A stretch of 64,000 bases of DNA, taken from contig NZ_BJZP01000009.1 in assembly GCF_007992095.1 (NCBI RefSeq), positions 1-64,000 on the forward strand, read 5' to 3'. This document shows positions 1 through 8,752 of the stretch, one piece after another; position 1 is the first letter of the stretch, and every line of letters starts with the position of its first letter. Position numbers and translations under genes: made by a program. Source of the stretch: Paenirhizobium naphthalenivorans. Lineage in GTDB: Bacteria > Pseudomonadota > Alphaproteobacteria > Rhizobiales > Rhizobiaceae. The notes beneath the pieces were generated by a model, which was given only the letters and a program-made list of their open reading frames with translations, had not been told where the DNA came from and did no database searches.

Positions 1-233
1 GCTTTTTTCCACGAGCTCTGAGTCAATGGTTGCTCAACGGTGCCATTGGACGAAAATCGCCGGGCCGCAGCATCGTTTTGTTAGCAAAATTCCATCAACA
101 TGCTCTGACGCGCGTGGAGGAGTGTATCGCCGGCACGCGTAACCCGTTGGAAAACGAAGCAACAGGACAGTCGGCCCGATCTCCCAAAGCGGGGGAAGAC
201 GGACGAGTCCAGTCAGTCGATACCGAGGTTTTC

Positions 234-821
234 ATGAACGCTGATGACGCCCCCATATTCGGCCTGCGACACAGGCTTACACGCATGGCTTGGGGTATTA
301 CGTGGATGCTTCTCGCGTCCTGGACGCAACCATTCCATGGCTGGCGTCGGTTCCTCCTCAGGGTTTTTGGCGCGAAAGTAGGCCGGGGCGTCTATGTCGC
401 GCCGTCAGCCCGGATCTGGTATCCAGGCACACTGACACTCAAGGATTTTTGTGCCATCGCCGACCATGCCGATATCTACAGCATGGGAGAGATCGTGATC
501 GGCAGGCATGCGGTGATCTCCAAGAGAGCGCATATCTGCACCGGCACCCACGACATCAACGATACGCGTTTCCAGCTCACGACCGCTCCAATTCATATCG
601 GTGATTACGCCTGGATCGCCGCCGATGCGTTTGTCGGGCCTGGCGTTACGGTCGGAGAGGGGGCGGTTCTAGGCACGCATGCCGTGACAGTGAAAGATCT
701 GGCCCCATGGACCGTCTACATTGGCAACCCCTGTCGCGAGATCAAGAAGCGCAAGTCGTTTGAGAGGCATGATGAGCCGGTTAGAGGTTGGCGCGAATCG
801 AGACGGCCGGCCGGAGGCTAG
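234..821 (+). CDS. WcaF-like hexapeptide acetyltransferase
   Basis: A 195-residue left-handed beta-helix acetyltransferase of the WcaF/LacA type. It probably transfers an acetyl group from acetyl-CoA to a sugar hydroxyl of a surface polysaccharide in the cytoplasm. The C-terminal two thirds carries imperfect hexapeptide repeats (for example IGRHAV, VGEGAVLG) and the family-typical ending YIGNPCREIKKRK. A THD segment (GTHDIND) holds a likely catalytic histidine. The frame is open upstream to position 30, but the ATG at 234 fits the family N-terminus (hydrophobic stretch, then FGAKVGRGVYV). It lies upstream of the glx block and may be an outlying member of the polysaccharide genes at 7538-17341. 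The donor-acceptor pair cannot be read from sequence. Confidence 0.8.
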   Translation: MNADDAPIFGLRHRLTRMAWGITWMLLASWTQPFHGWRRFLLRVFGAKVGRGVYVAPSARIWYPGTLTLKDFCAIADHADIYSMGEIVIGRHAVISKRAHICTGTHDINDTRFQLTTAPIHIGDYAWIAADAFVGPGVTVGEGAVLGTHAVTVKDLAPWTVYIGNPCREIKKRKSFERHDEPVRGWRESRRPAGG

Positions 822-1101
822 GAGAGTTCGCATCGGCGATCTCAATCGCGTCAACGGCCCGTCGACTGGAAAGTTGGTTGTCGACACCGGCGAACATCGC
901 GAGTCTGACAAGGGTGTTGGCCGCAGAAATGCGCCGGCTCTCTTATATCCATTCCTCCATCGGTTCCTTACGAAGGTCCTCTCCGCCGTTTCGCACCCCT
1001 CGCAAGGTTGCAAACAGCAGTTTGGCATTCCGCAGAAATCCGCTAGATCCTAGTGGAATGAAGCGGTCGGGGTTACGACCTGAGCCGGGGGAGAGGCGAT
1101 T

Positions 1102-1770
1102 ATGGCAGTGAATGCAAAGAAGACGGCAAAGGCGGCTATGGTGGCCAAGGTGGTTCTGGCCCAGGATCCGCACGCTGTCCGCGAGCCTCGTGCAAACAAT
1201 CTCGAGATGGCGATCGGTCACGAAGTGCGTGGTTATCGCAAGAAGCTCGGCATCACCGTGGCCGATCTCGCGGTGGCCACCGGAATGTCCGTCGGCATGC
1301 TGTCAAAGATCGAAAACGGCAATATCTCGCCGTCGCTGACAACGCTGCAGGCGCTGTCAAAGGCCCTCGGCGTTCCGATCACCGCCTTCTTTCGCGGGTT
1401 CGAGGAGCCGAAGAGCGCGAGCTTTGTCAAAGCGGGCGAAGGCGTCAATATCGAGCGGCGCGGGACGCGGGCCGGCCACCATTACAGCTTGCTCGGTCAT
1501 ATCGAGAACAACACCTCGGGCGTTGCGGTGGAGCCTTATCTGATAACGCTCAACGCGGAATCGGACATCTTCCCGACCTTCCAGCACCAGGGCATGGAAT
1601 TCCTCTACATGCTCGAAGGCGAGGTTGTTTATCGCCACGGCGACAGTCTCTACAGGATGGAGCCCGGAGACAGCCTGTTCTTCGACGCCGATGCGCCGCA
1701 CGGCCCGGAAGAGCTGGTGAAATTGCCTGCCCGCTACCTGTCGATCATCTCCTATCCTCAGCAGCGATGA
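1102..1770 (+). CDS. XRE-family regulator with C-terminal cupin
   Basis: A 222-residue transcription factor. An HTH_3/XRE DNA-binding domain lies around residues 38-92 (GMSVGMLSKIENGNISPSLTTLQALSKAL) and a cupin_2 sensor domain around 148-215 (EFLYMLEGEV, MEPGDSLFFDADAPHGP). The N-terminal Ala/Lys-rich tail of about 35 residues is extra to the core family. Regulators of this build usually control a neighbouring catabolic operon and sense a small ligand through the cupin. It sits 90 bp upstream of glxB in the same direction, so glxBCD-glnT is the obvious target. ATG at 1102 is preceded by GGGGGAGAGG. The ligand is unknown. Confidence 0.88.
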   Translation: MAVNAKKTAKAAMVAKVVLAQDPHAVREPRANNLEMAIGHEVRGYRKKLGITVADLAVATGMSVGMLSKIENGNISPSLTTLQALSKALGVPITAFFRGFEEPKSASFVKAGEGVNIERRGTRAGHHYSLLGHIENNTSGVAVEPYLITLNAESDIFPTFQHQGMEFLYMLEGEVVYRHGDSLYRMEPGDSLFFDADAPHGPEELVKLPARYLSIISYPQQR

Positions 1771-1779
1771 TTGCCTTAT

Positions 1780-1813
1780 AAGAAAAATTATTTCTTCTTG
1801 ATTGATTTTTCCT
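1780..1813. promoter_or_regulatory. AT-rich inverted repeat upstream of glxB
   Basis: AAGAAAAATTA (1780-1790) and TGATTTTTCCT (1803-1813) form an inverted repeat matching at 9 of 11 positions around a 12-nt centre. It lies in the short AT-rich gap between the XRE-cupin regulator and glxB, in a GC-rich neighbourhood. This could be an operator of the adjacent regulator or a promoter element. The symmetry is seen; the role is inferred. Confidence 0.35.
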
Positions 1814-1860
1814 GAGGGTGCTGCTACCCATGGCTCCATCGAGAAATGGAGATGGCAGCC

Positions 1861-2766
1861 ATGTGTGGCATTGTTGGTTTGTTCCTGAAGGACAAGGCTC
1901 TGGAGCCCCGGCTCGGGGCGCTGCTTTCGGACATGTTGATCACCATGACCGACCGGGGTCCGGATTCGGCCGGCGTAGCCATTTATGGTGACCTGGCCGC
2001 CGGCAAGGCGAAGGTGACCGTTCAATCGGCGGACCCGCAGAGCGATTTCGACGGTCTCGAGACCGCGCTTCACAAGGCCGGCATTTCGGCCTCCGTAATG
2101 GTCAAGAGCACCCATGCGGTGATCGAGATCGATGCGGCGCAGCTTTCCGAAATCCGCACCGTGCTGGCCGAGATCCGTCCGAATGTGCGGGTGATGGGAT
2201 CCGGGGAAAGCGTCGAGATCTTCAAGGAAATCGGCCCACCGAAGGACGTTGTCGCGCGCTTCGGCGTGCGCGCTATGGGCGGCACGCACGGCATCGGCCA
2301 TACCCGCATGGCGACCGAAAGCGCGGTGACGACGCTTGGCGCGCATCCCTTCTCCACCGGCGCCGATCAGTGCCTGGTGCACAACGGCTCGCTGTCCAAC
2401 CACAACAATCTTCGCCGCGAACTGATCCGCGAAGGCATGACCTTCGAGACACAGAACGACAGCGAAGTCGCCGCCGCCTATCTCACCGCTGAAATGGCCA
2501 AGGGCAAGAATTTGGGCGAGGCTCTGACCGGAGCGCTGGATGATCTCGACGGCTTCTTCACCTTCGTTGTCGGCACCAAGTCGGGTTTTGGCGTGGTGCG
2601 CGATCCGATCGCCTGTAAGCCGGCGGTGATGGCTGAGACTGACCAGTATGTCGCCTTTGGCTCGGAATATCGCGCGCTGGTCAACCTGCCGGGCATCGAG
2701 AATGCTCGGGTCTGGGAGCCGGAACCGGCCACTGTTTACTTCTGGGATCATGGGAAAGCTGCCTGA
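1861..2766 (+). CDS. glxB: GlxB, class II glutamine amidotransferase (glutamate-synthase-like)
   Basis: A 301-residue Ntn-type glutaminase that would release ammonia from glutamine and pass it to the GlxC/GlxD synthase subunits, in the cytoplasm. The protein starts MCGIVGLF. Family members need this cysteine as N-terminal nucleophile after Met removal, so ATG 1861 (with GGAG at 1848-1851) is preferred over the in-frame ATGs at 1846 and 1852. Other landmarks are GHTRMATES, LVHNGSLSNHNNL and TQNDSEVAAAY, all typical of GltB/PurF glutaminase domains. It is the first gene of glxBCD and is equivalent to MgsA of N-methylglutamate synthase in methylotrophs. The substrate in this organism is not proven. 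Confidence 0.9.
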   Translation: MCGIVGLFLKDKALEPRLGALLSDMLITMTDRGPDSAGVAIYGDLAAGKAKVTVQSADPQSDFDGLETALHKAGISASVMVKSTHAVIEIDAAQLSEIRTVLAEIRPNVRVMGSGESVEIFKEIGPPKDVVARFGVRAMGGTHGIGHTRMATESAVTTLGAHPFSTGADQCLVHNGSLSNHNNLRRELIREGMTFETQNDSEVAAAYLTAEMAKGKNLGEALTGALDDLDGFFTFVVGTKSGFGVVRDPIACKPAVMAETDQYVAFGSEYRALVNLPGIENARVWEPEPATVYFWDHGKAA

Positions 2767-2800
2767 TCCACTGTCTGATGCTTATCGAGAAAGTCCGATC

Positions 2801-3487
2801 ATGCCTGTTTTCGATCTCTCCCAAACGCCTTTGCGCGAACTCAACAGCGCCCTCCACAATCTCGGTTCCGGTGCCAACGACACCGCCTTCGAGGTCGTCA
2901 ATCCGCGCGGCAGCCACGCCGTCGCCGTCGGCATCGACAGCCCAATCACCGTCGAGGTGCGCGGCTCCGTTGGCTATTACTGCGCCGGCATGAATGACGG
3001 TGGCACCGTGACTGTCCATGGCTCGGCCGGTCCGGGCGTCGCGGAAAACATGATGTCCGGAACCGTCGTCATCGAGGGCGATGCCAGCCAGTATGCCGGC
3101 GCCACCGGGTGCGGTGGTTTGCTCGTCATCAAGGGCAATGCGGCGTCGCGCTGCGGCATTTCGATGAAGGGCATCGACATTGTCGTGCATGGTTCGATCG
3201 GTCACATGTCCGCCTTCATGGGCCAGTCGGGTCATCTCGTCGTGTTGGGCGATGCCGGCGAGGCTCTCGGAGACAGCCTCTATGAGGCCAAGCTCTTCGT
3301 GCGCGGCACGGTCAAGAGCCTGGGCGCCGACTGCATCGAGAAGGCGATGAAACCCAAGCACCTCGAAAAGCTCGCCGAGCTTCTGGAAAAGGCCGGCGTC
3401 AAAGATGTCAAGCCGGAGGAGTTCAAGCGCTATGGGTCGGCCAGAAAACTCTACAATTTCAATATCGACAACGCTGACGCGTACTGA
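2801..3487 (+). CDS. glxC: GlxC, GXGXG-motif glutamate synthase subunit
   Basis: A 228-residue protein made almost entirely of the right-handed beta-helix GXGXG domain found at the C-terminus of GltB. Glycine-rich repeats run from about residue 45 to 190 (GTVVIEGDAS, GGLLVIKGNA, GHLVVLGDAGE). The domain is structural and connects the glutaminase and synthase parts of the complex. A start at ATG 2801 leaves a 34-bp gap after glxB and gives the conserved N-terminus MPVFDL. Equivalent to MgsB. It is only 14 bp from glxD, so co-translation is likely. Confidence 0.88.
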   Translation: MPVFDLSQTPLRELNSALHNLGSGANDTAFEVVNPRGSHAVAVGIDSPITVEVRGSVGYYCAGMNDGGTVTVHGSAGPGVAENMMSGTVVIEGDASQYAGATGCGGLLVIKGNAASRCGISMKGIDIVVHGSIGHMSAFMGQSGHLVVLGDAGEALGDSLYEAKLFVRGTVKSLGADCIEKAMKPKHLEKLAELLEKAGVKDVKPEEFKRYGSARKLYNFNIDNADAY

Positions 3488-3501
3488 GGCGAGGAAAAGC
3501 C

Positions 3502-4830
3502 ATGAGCTATCACAATCCGTTCACCCCGCCTCGCAAGTCCGCCACCTTCGATGACTATACACTCGCCGAGATCCGCCGGGCTGCCGCTACCGGCATCTAT
3601 GACATCCGTGGTGGCGGCACCAAGCGCAAGGTTCCGCATTTTGACGACCTGCTTTTCCTTGGCGCCTCGATCTCGCGCTATCCGCTCGAAGGCTATCGCG
3701 AGAAGTGCGACACCTCCGTTGTGCTCGGTACGCGTTTTGCCAAAAAGCCTATAGAGCTGAAGATTCCGATCACCATCGCCGGCATGAGTTTCGGCGCGCT
3801 TTCGGGCAATGCGAAGGAAGCACTCGGCCGCGGCGCGACGCTTGCCGGTACGTCCACCACTACTGGCGACGGCGGCATGACCAATGAGGAGCGAGGCCAT
3901 TCGCAGATACTGGTCTACCAGTATCTGCCGTCGCGCTATGGCATGAACCCCAAGGACCTGCGGCGGGCAGATGCCATCGAAGTCGTGGTCGGCCAGGGCG
4001 CCAAGCCCGGCGGCGGCGGCATGCTCCTCGGGCAAAAGATCTCCGACCGCGTGGCGCAGATGCGCAACCTGCCGAAGGGCATCGACCAGCGTTCGGCCTG
4101 CCGCCATCCCGACTGGACCGGGCCGGACGACCTGGAAATCAAGATCCTCGAACTGCGCGAGATTACCGACTGGGAGAAGCCGATCTATGTGAAGGTCGGC
4201 GGGGCGCGCCCCTATTACGACACGGCGCTGGCCGTGAAGGCCGGCGCCGACGTCGTCGTGCTCGACGGCATGCAGGGCGGAACGGCGGCAACCCAGGACG
4301 TCTTCATCGAGAATGTCGGCATGCCGACGCTCGCCTGCATTCGCCCGGCCGTCCAGGCGCTTCAGGATCTCGGCATGCACCGTAAGGTGCAGCTCATCGT
4401 CTCCGGCGGCATCCGCTCCGGCGCGGACGTCGCCAAGGCGCTGGCGCTCGGTGCCGACGTCGTCTCGATCGGCACGGCGGCGCTGGTCGCCATCGGGGAC
4501 AACGACCCGCATTGGGAAGAGGAATACCAGAAGCTCGGCTCCACCGCCGGCGCTTACGACGACTGGCACGAAGGTCGCGACCCAGCCGGCATCACGACGC
4601 AGGATCCGGAGCTTGCCAAGCGGCTCGATCCGGTGCTCGCCGGTCGCCGTCTGGCCAACTACCTCAAGGTCATGACGCTCGAGGCGCAGACGATTGCGCG
4701 CGCCTGCGGCAAGAACAAATTGCATAATCTCGAACCGGAAGACCTATGCGCTCTCACCATGGAGGCAGCCGCAATGGCCCAGGTGCCGCTTGCCGGCACC
4801 AGCTGGTATCCGGGCAAGGGAGGTTTCTGA
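3502..4830 (+). CDS. glxD: GlxD, FMN-binding glutamate synthase domain protein
   Basis: A 442-residue homologue of the FMN-binding (beta/alpha)8 synthase domain of GltB. It would condense an amine or ammonia with 2-oxoglutarate. Barrel and FMN signatures are visible: AGMSFGALSGNAKEALGRGA near residue 95, a GAKPGGGG loop, VKVGGARPYYDTALAVKAGAD, and the phosphate-binding VSGGIRSGADVAKALALGADVVSIGTA. ATG 3502 follows GAGGAAAAGCC. Corresponds to MgsC. With GlxB and GlxC it would form a three-subunit split synthase; no NADPH-binding GltD partner is nearby. Confidence 0.9.
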   Translation: MSYHNPFTPPRKSATFDDYTLAEIRRAAATGIYDIRGGGTKRKVPHFDDLLFLGASISRYPLEGYREKCDTSVVLGTRFAKKPIELKIPITIAGMSFGALSGNAKEALGRGATLAGTSTTTGDGGMTNEERGHSQILVYQYLPSRYGMNPKDLRRADAIEVVVGQGAKPGGGGMLLGQKISDRVAQMRNLPKGIDQRSACRHPDWTGPDDLEIKILELREITDWEKPIYVKVGGARPYYDTALAVKAGADVVVLDGMQGGTAATQDVFIENVGMPTLACIRPAVQALQDLGMHRKVQLIVSGGIRSGADVAKALALGADVVSIGTAALVAIGDNDPHWEEEYQKLGSTAGAYDDWHEGRDPAGITTQDPELAKRLDPVLAGRRLANYLKVMTLEAQTIARACGKNKLHNLEPEDLCALTMEAAAMAQVPLAGTSWYPGKGGF

Positions 4831-4837
4831 AACTGCC

Positions 4838-4872
4838 GGGCCGTCTGCTTCTCCCAGGCAGGCGGTCCTTTT
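4838..4872 (+). terminator. Hairpin with T-run between glxD and glnT
   Basis: GGGCCGTCTGC (4838-4848) pairs with GCAGGCGGTCC (4858-4868) as an 11-bp stem with two G-U wobbles and a 9-nt loop, followed by TTTT. Placed 8 bp after the glxD stop, it looks like an intrinsic terminator or attenuator that would lower glnT relative to glxBCD. Called from the sequence only. Confidence 0.5.
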
Positions 4873-4914
4873 CCATCAACATGTGTCTCAATCCATAAAA
4901 AACAGGGGAACGAC

Positions 4915-6222
4915 GTGACACAGAACCTTTCAAAATTCGCTGCCGAGCGCGGCATCAAGTATTTCATGATCAGTTACACCGACCTGTTCGGTGCTCAGCG
5001 CGCCAAGCTGGTGCCGGCTGAAGCGATCGCCGACATGCAGAAGGATGGCGCGGGCTTTGCCGGTTTCGCTACCTGGCTTGACCTGACGCCGGCTCATCCA
5101 GACCTGTTCGCCGTGCCGGATCCGTCGTCTGTGATCCAGCTTCCGTGGAAGAAGGACGTCGCCTGGGTCGCGGCGGACTGCGTCATGGAGGACAAGCCGG
5201 TAGAGCAGGCGCCGCGCGTGGTGCTGAAGAAGCTCGTCGCCGAAGCGGCCGAGATGGGATTGCGGGTCAAGACCGGCGTCGAGCCGGAGTTCTTCTTGAT
5301 CTCCGCTGATGGTGAGAAGATCTCGGACGAGTTCGATAACGCCGAAAAGCCCTGTTACGACCAGCAGGCACTGATGCGCCGCTATGATGTGATCGCCGAG
5401 ATCTGCGACTACATGCTCGAACTTGGCTGGAAGCCCTATCAGAACGACCATGAGGACGCGAATGGCCAGTTCGAGATGAACTGGGAATATGACGACGCGC
5501 TTAGAACCGCCGACAAGCATTCCTTTTTCAAGTTCATGGTGAAATCGGTCGCCGAGAAGCACGGTCTTCGCGCCACCTTCATGCCGAAGCCCTTCAAGGG
5601 CCTGACCGGCAATGGCTGTCATGCGCATATCTCCGTCTGGGACACCGACGGCAAGACCAATGCCTTTGCCGACAAGGCCATGCCGTTCGGCCTCTCGGCC
5701 CAGGGTAAGACTTTCCTCGGGGGCATCATGAAGCATGCCTCGGCGCTGGCCGCTGTCACCAATCCGACAGTCAATTCCTACAAGCGCATCAACGCGCCGC
5801 GCACGATTTCCGGGGCGACCTGGGCACCGAACACGGTAACCTGGACCGGCAACAACCGGACCCACATGGTGCGCGTGCCAGGGGCGGGCCGTTTCGAGCT
5901 CCGTTTGCCCGATGGCGCGGTCAACCCTTATCTGTTGCAGGCGATCATCATTGCGGCGGGCCTAAGCGGCCTGAAGACCAATGCTAATCCGGGCCCCCAC
6001 TACGACATCGACATGTATCGCGATGGCCATCTGGTCAAGGATGCGCCGAAGCTGCCGCTCAACCTGCTCGACGCTCTGCGTGCCTATGAGGCGGATACAG
6101 GCCTGCAGGAGGCTCTCGGTTCCGATTTTTCGGCTGCCTACCTGAAGCTCAAGCATAGCGAATGGCATAGTTACTGCGCGCAGTTCACGTCCTGGGAGCA
6201 CCAGACGACCCTCGACATCTGA
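4915..6222 (+). CDS. glnT: Type III glutamine synthetase / gamma-glutamylmethylamide synthetase-like
   Basis: A 435-residue glutamine synthetase-fold ligase of the GlnT (rhizobial GSIII) group. It couples ATP hydrolysis to amide formation between glutamate and ammonia or, in methylotroph relatives (GMAS), methylamine. Signatures include KTGVEPEFFLIS (metal-binding Glu), GQFEMNW, NGCHAHISVWD and the ATP/glutamate site NAPRTISGATWAPNTVTWTG followed by NNRTHMVRVPG and GRFELRLPDGAVNPYL. The start is GTG 4915 with AGGGGA seven bases upstream. Association with glxBCD matches both the rhizobial glx-glnT locus and the N-methylglutamate pathway set. Whether ammonia or methylamine is the real substrate needs assay. 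Confidence 0.88.
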   Translation: MTQNLSKFAAERGIKYFMISYTDLFGAQRAKLVPAEAIADMQKDGAGFAGFATWLDLTPAHPDLFAVPDPSSVIQLPWKKDVAWVAADCVMEDKPVEQAPRVVLKKLVAEAAEMGLRVKTGVEPEFFLISADGEKISDEFDNAEKPCYDQQALMRRYDVIAEICDYMLELGWKPYQNDHEDANGQFEMNWEYDDALRTADKHSFFKFMVKSVAEKHGLRATFMPKPFKGLTGNGCHAHISVWDTDGKTNAFADKAMPFGLSAQGKTFLGGIMKHASALAAVTNPTVNSYKRINAPRTISGATWAPNTVTWTGNNRTHMVRVPGAGRFELRLPDGAVNPYLLQAIIIAAGLSGLKTNANPGPHYDIDMYRDGHLVKDAPKLPLNLLDALRAYEADTGLQEALGSDFSAAYLKLKHSEWHSYCAQFTSWEHQTTLDI

Positions 6223-6431
6223 GCGTCCGATACATGTTTGAGAGATCGATGAAGCGACAAGGTATGCAAGCCTCCTGCCGCCATGCGGTCACACGCGCTC
6301 GAACACCCCCAACGGCTCGAAAGCAGACGCGCTGTTTTGCTCCCTGTCAGAATTCAAAGTCGTTCTAAATCGATCATCATGACCGGTGTCGGGTTTTGAC
6401 CGTATGTCTCGACAATCAAGGAGGGTCTGTC

Positions 6432-7316
6432 GTGAATAATTTCGTCCTCACAGTCAGCTGTAAATCGACGCGCGGCATCGTCGCCGCACTTTCCGGCTAT
6501 CTGGCCGAACAAGGTTGTAACATCGTCGATAGTTCCCAGTTCGACGACCTCGACACCGGCATGTTCTTCATGCGCATCAGCTTCATGTCCGAAGAAGGTG
6601 CCGGCCTTGCTGCGCTGGAAGAGGGGCTGAAGCCGATTGCCGAAAAGTTCGAGATGAGAACCGAAATCCACGACGGCAGCGAGCGCATGAAGGTGCTGTT
6701 CATGGTCTCGCGCTTCGGCCACTGTCTGAATGACCTGCTCTATCGCTGGAAGATCGGTGCCTTGCCGATCGACATCGTCGGCGTGGTTTCCAACCACTTC
6801 GACTACCAGAAGGTGGTCGTCAATCACGACATTCCTTTCCACCATATTTCGGTGACCAAGGAGAACAAGGCTAAGGCCGAGGCGCGCATCATGGAAGTCG
6901 TGGAACAGACGGGCACGGAACTCATTGTTCTGGCCCGTTATATGCAGGTGCTCTCCGACGCGATGTGCAGCAAGATGTCGGGCAGGATCATCAACATCCA
7001 TCACTCCTTCCTGCCGTCGTTCAAGGGCGCCAATCCTTACAAGCAGGCCTATCAGCGCGGCGTGAAACTGATCGGTGCGACCGCTCACTATGTCACGGCT
7101 GATCTCGATGAAGGTCCGATCATCGAGCAGGATATTGCTCGCGTTACCCACGCGCAGAGCGCCGATGACTATGTTTCGATTGGCCGCGACGTTGAAAGCC
7201 AAGTGCTGGCCCGCGCCATCCACGCTCATCTGCACCGCCGGGTCTTCCTCAATGGCAATCGGACCGTGGTATTCCCCGCAAGCCCCGGCTCCTACGCATC
7301 GGAGCGCATGGGATAA
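6432..7316 (+). CDS. purU: Formyltetrahydrofolate deformylase PurU
   Basis: A 294-residue enzyme that hydrolyses 10-formyl-THF to THF and formate. An N-terminal ACT domain (residues 1-80, LTVSCKSTRGIVAALSGYL) precedes a formyltransferase-fold domain with SRFGHCLNDLLYRW and the hallmark HHSFLPSFKGANPYKQAYQRGVK, followed by GATAHYVTADLDEGPIIEQD. Start is GTG 6432 behind a strong AGGAGGG at 6419-6425. It lies 209 bp after glnT in the same direction, consistent with a link between methylated amine breakdown, C1-folate and formate. Rhizobial glx loci also carry purU paralogues. Confidence 0.92.
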   Translation: MNNFVLTVSCKSTRGIVAALSGYLAEQGCNIVDSSQFDDLDTGMFFMRISFMSEEGAGLAALEEGLKPIAEKFEMRTEIHDGSERMKVLFMVSRFGHCLNDLLYRWKIGALPIDIVGVVSNHFDYQKVVVNHDIPFHHISVTKENKAKAEARIMEVVEQTGTELIVLARYMQVLSDAMCSKMSGRIINIHHSFLPSFKGANPYKQAYQRGVKLIGATAHYVTADLDEGPIIEQDIARVTHAQSADDYVSIGRDVESQVLARAIHAHLHRRVFLNGNRTVVFPASPGSYASERMG

Positions 7317-7537
7317 GCGATGATGGTCCGATCATCGAGGAGAGGCAGGTCTCAGCCGCGATCACATCGTCACGCGTAACATGACCAAGGTCTCACGGTG
7401 TCTGGGCAGACCTGAAAGGCCGCTTGCTCAAGGGTTTCCATACTTGCTGGTGTGCCAAAGCGATTTCTTAATCAGAGGATGTTACTAGACCCGTGCCTTG
7501 ATGGGAGTATTGTGGCGACTTCTGCTTAGAGGATCCA

Positions 7538-8752
7538 ATGAGATTGCTTGCCGAGAAACCTAATCGCGCGGTGCCGCGCATTTTGCACATCAGCGCCGAC
7601 TACCCCAATCCTCATCGCGGGCGGACAACGACAGCAATCGAACGTCTCGTAAAAGGTGCCGGCGTTGGTGAGCAGGTGGTGATGTCGCTGAACCGCACGG
7701 TTTTACCCTGGAAAACCTATTTCCGTGATTGCGGCGAGGTGGATGGCGTCCATCTTTATGCCTGTCGCTACCTCGGCCTTCCCATGGGTATTGGGCTTGC
7801 ATTCACCATGCGGGGTGTCGCACGCAAGATCGCCCGAACCTTGGAGGCTAGAGGCTGGCGGCCCGATCTGGTGCACGCGCATAAGTTCGCCTTCGAAGGA
7901 ATAGCTGGCCTATGGCTGGTCGAGCATTTTGGTCCGAAGATCCGGTTCTTTGTGTCGGTGCGCGGGGAGTCTGAACGTAACGTCCTTCTGTACAAACCGA
8001 GTTATCGCTCCCTCATGCGCCGTATCGCGGAGCGGGCTGACATGATCTATCATGTGTCCGCTTGGTTTCGCGCCCAGTATCACCAATATCTGCCAGATCA
8101 GCCGGAGAAGGAACGGTTGTTGCCCAATATCGTCGGCAATACCGTGGCGACCCTTCCGTCCGCCGCCGCTGAACGGCGTTTCGTTACGGTGCTGCATCTG
8201 GACCTGCGCAAGCGCAAGGGCCTTTCTGACCTGCTCGAAGGGTTCGCGGATTTCCACAAATCGAACCCGGATGTCGGGCTTGATATTATCGGACCAGGTG
8301 ACGCGGGGCACATGGCGGCGGTATCCAGGCAGATCGACGAATTGGGGCTTTCTCAGTCTGTGCGGCTCCTCGGCGCCATGGATGGCAAGACGTTGTTCGC
8401 CCATCTTCCGCATTATCTGGCGCTGGCATTGCCCAGTCACCAGGAGACTTTCGGCATGGTGTATCTGGAAGCTCTGTTCGCAGGTATCCCCATTCTCTAC
8501 ACCCGAGGAACGGGCATCGACGGCTATCTCGACGGCATCCAGGCTGGCGTTGGTGTCCGGGCCAAAGACGTTGCCGAAATCTCGGCGGCGCTTTCCGAGC
8601 TCCTCACCAATAATGCATCTTTCAGGCAAGCGATCGCCCAATCCGGTGAAGCGCTGCACGCCCAATTCGACCCGGAAGCGATTGTCGCCGGTTATCGCAA
8701 GGATATCGAGCGTTTCTTTCCCGACGTGAAACTGCAGAGGGCGGCGAAATGA
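7538..8752 (+). CDS. GT4-family glycosyltransferase
   Basis: A 404-residue retaining glycosyltransferase of GT-B fold. The N-terminal Glyco_transf_4 half holds ILHISADYPNPHRGRTT and DLVHAHKFAFEG. The C-terminal Glycos_transf_1 half (from about 205) has LHLDLRKRKGLSDLLEGF and the nucleotide-sugar EX7E motif in SHQETFGMVYLEALFAG. It would add a sugar to a lipid-linked exopolysaccharide repeat at the cytoplasmic face. ATG 7538 follows AGAGGATCC. Its stop overlaps the next start (ATGA), so it is translationally coupled to the GH5 gene. Donor and acceptor are unknown. Confidence 0.88.
   Translation: MRLLAEKPNRAVPRILHISADYPNPHRGRTTTAIERLVKGAGVGEQVVMSLNRTVLPWKTYFRDCGEVDGVHLYACRYLGLPMGIGLAFTMRGVARKIARTLEARGWRPDLVHAHKFAFEGIAGLWLVEHFGPKIRFFVSVRGESERNVLLYKPSYRSLMRRIAERADMIYHVSAWFRAQYHQYLPDQPEKERLLPNIVGNTVATLPSAAAERRFVTVLHLDLRKRKGLSDLLEGFADFHKSNPDVGLDIIGPGDAGHMAAVSRQIDELGLSQSVRLLGAMDGKTLFAHLPHYLALALPSHQETFGMVYLEALFAGIPILYTRGTGIDGYLDGIQAGVGVRAKDVAEISAALSELLTNNASFRQAIAQSGEALHAQFDPEAIVAGYRKDIERFFPDVKLQRAAK

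Noticed and set aside
1357..2751. Long minus-strand open frame of 464 codons opposite the regulator and glxB
   Set aside because: It is antisense to genes with clear domains, is Arg/His-rich and has no recognisable motif. Such frames are common in GC-rich DNA.
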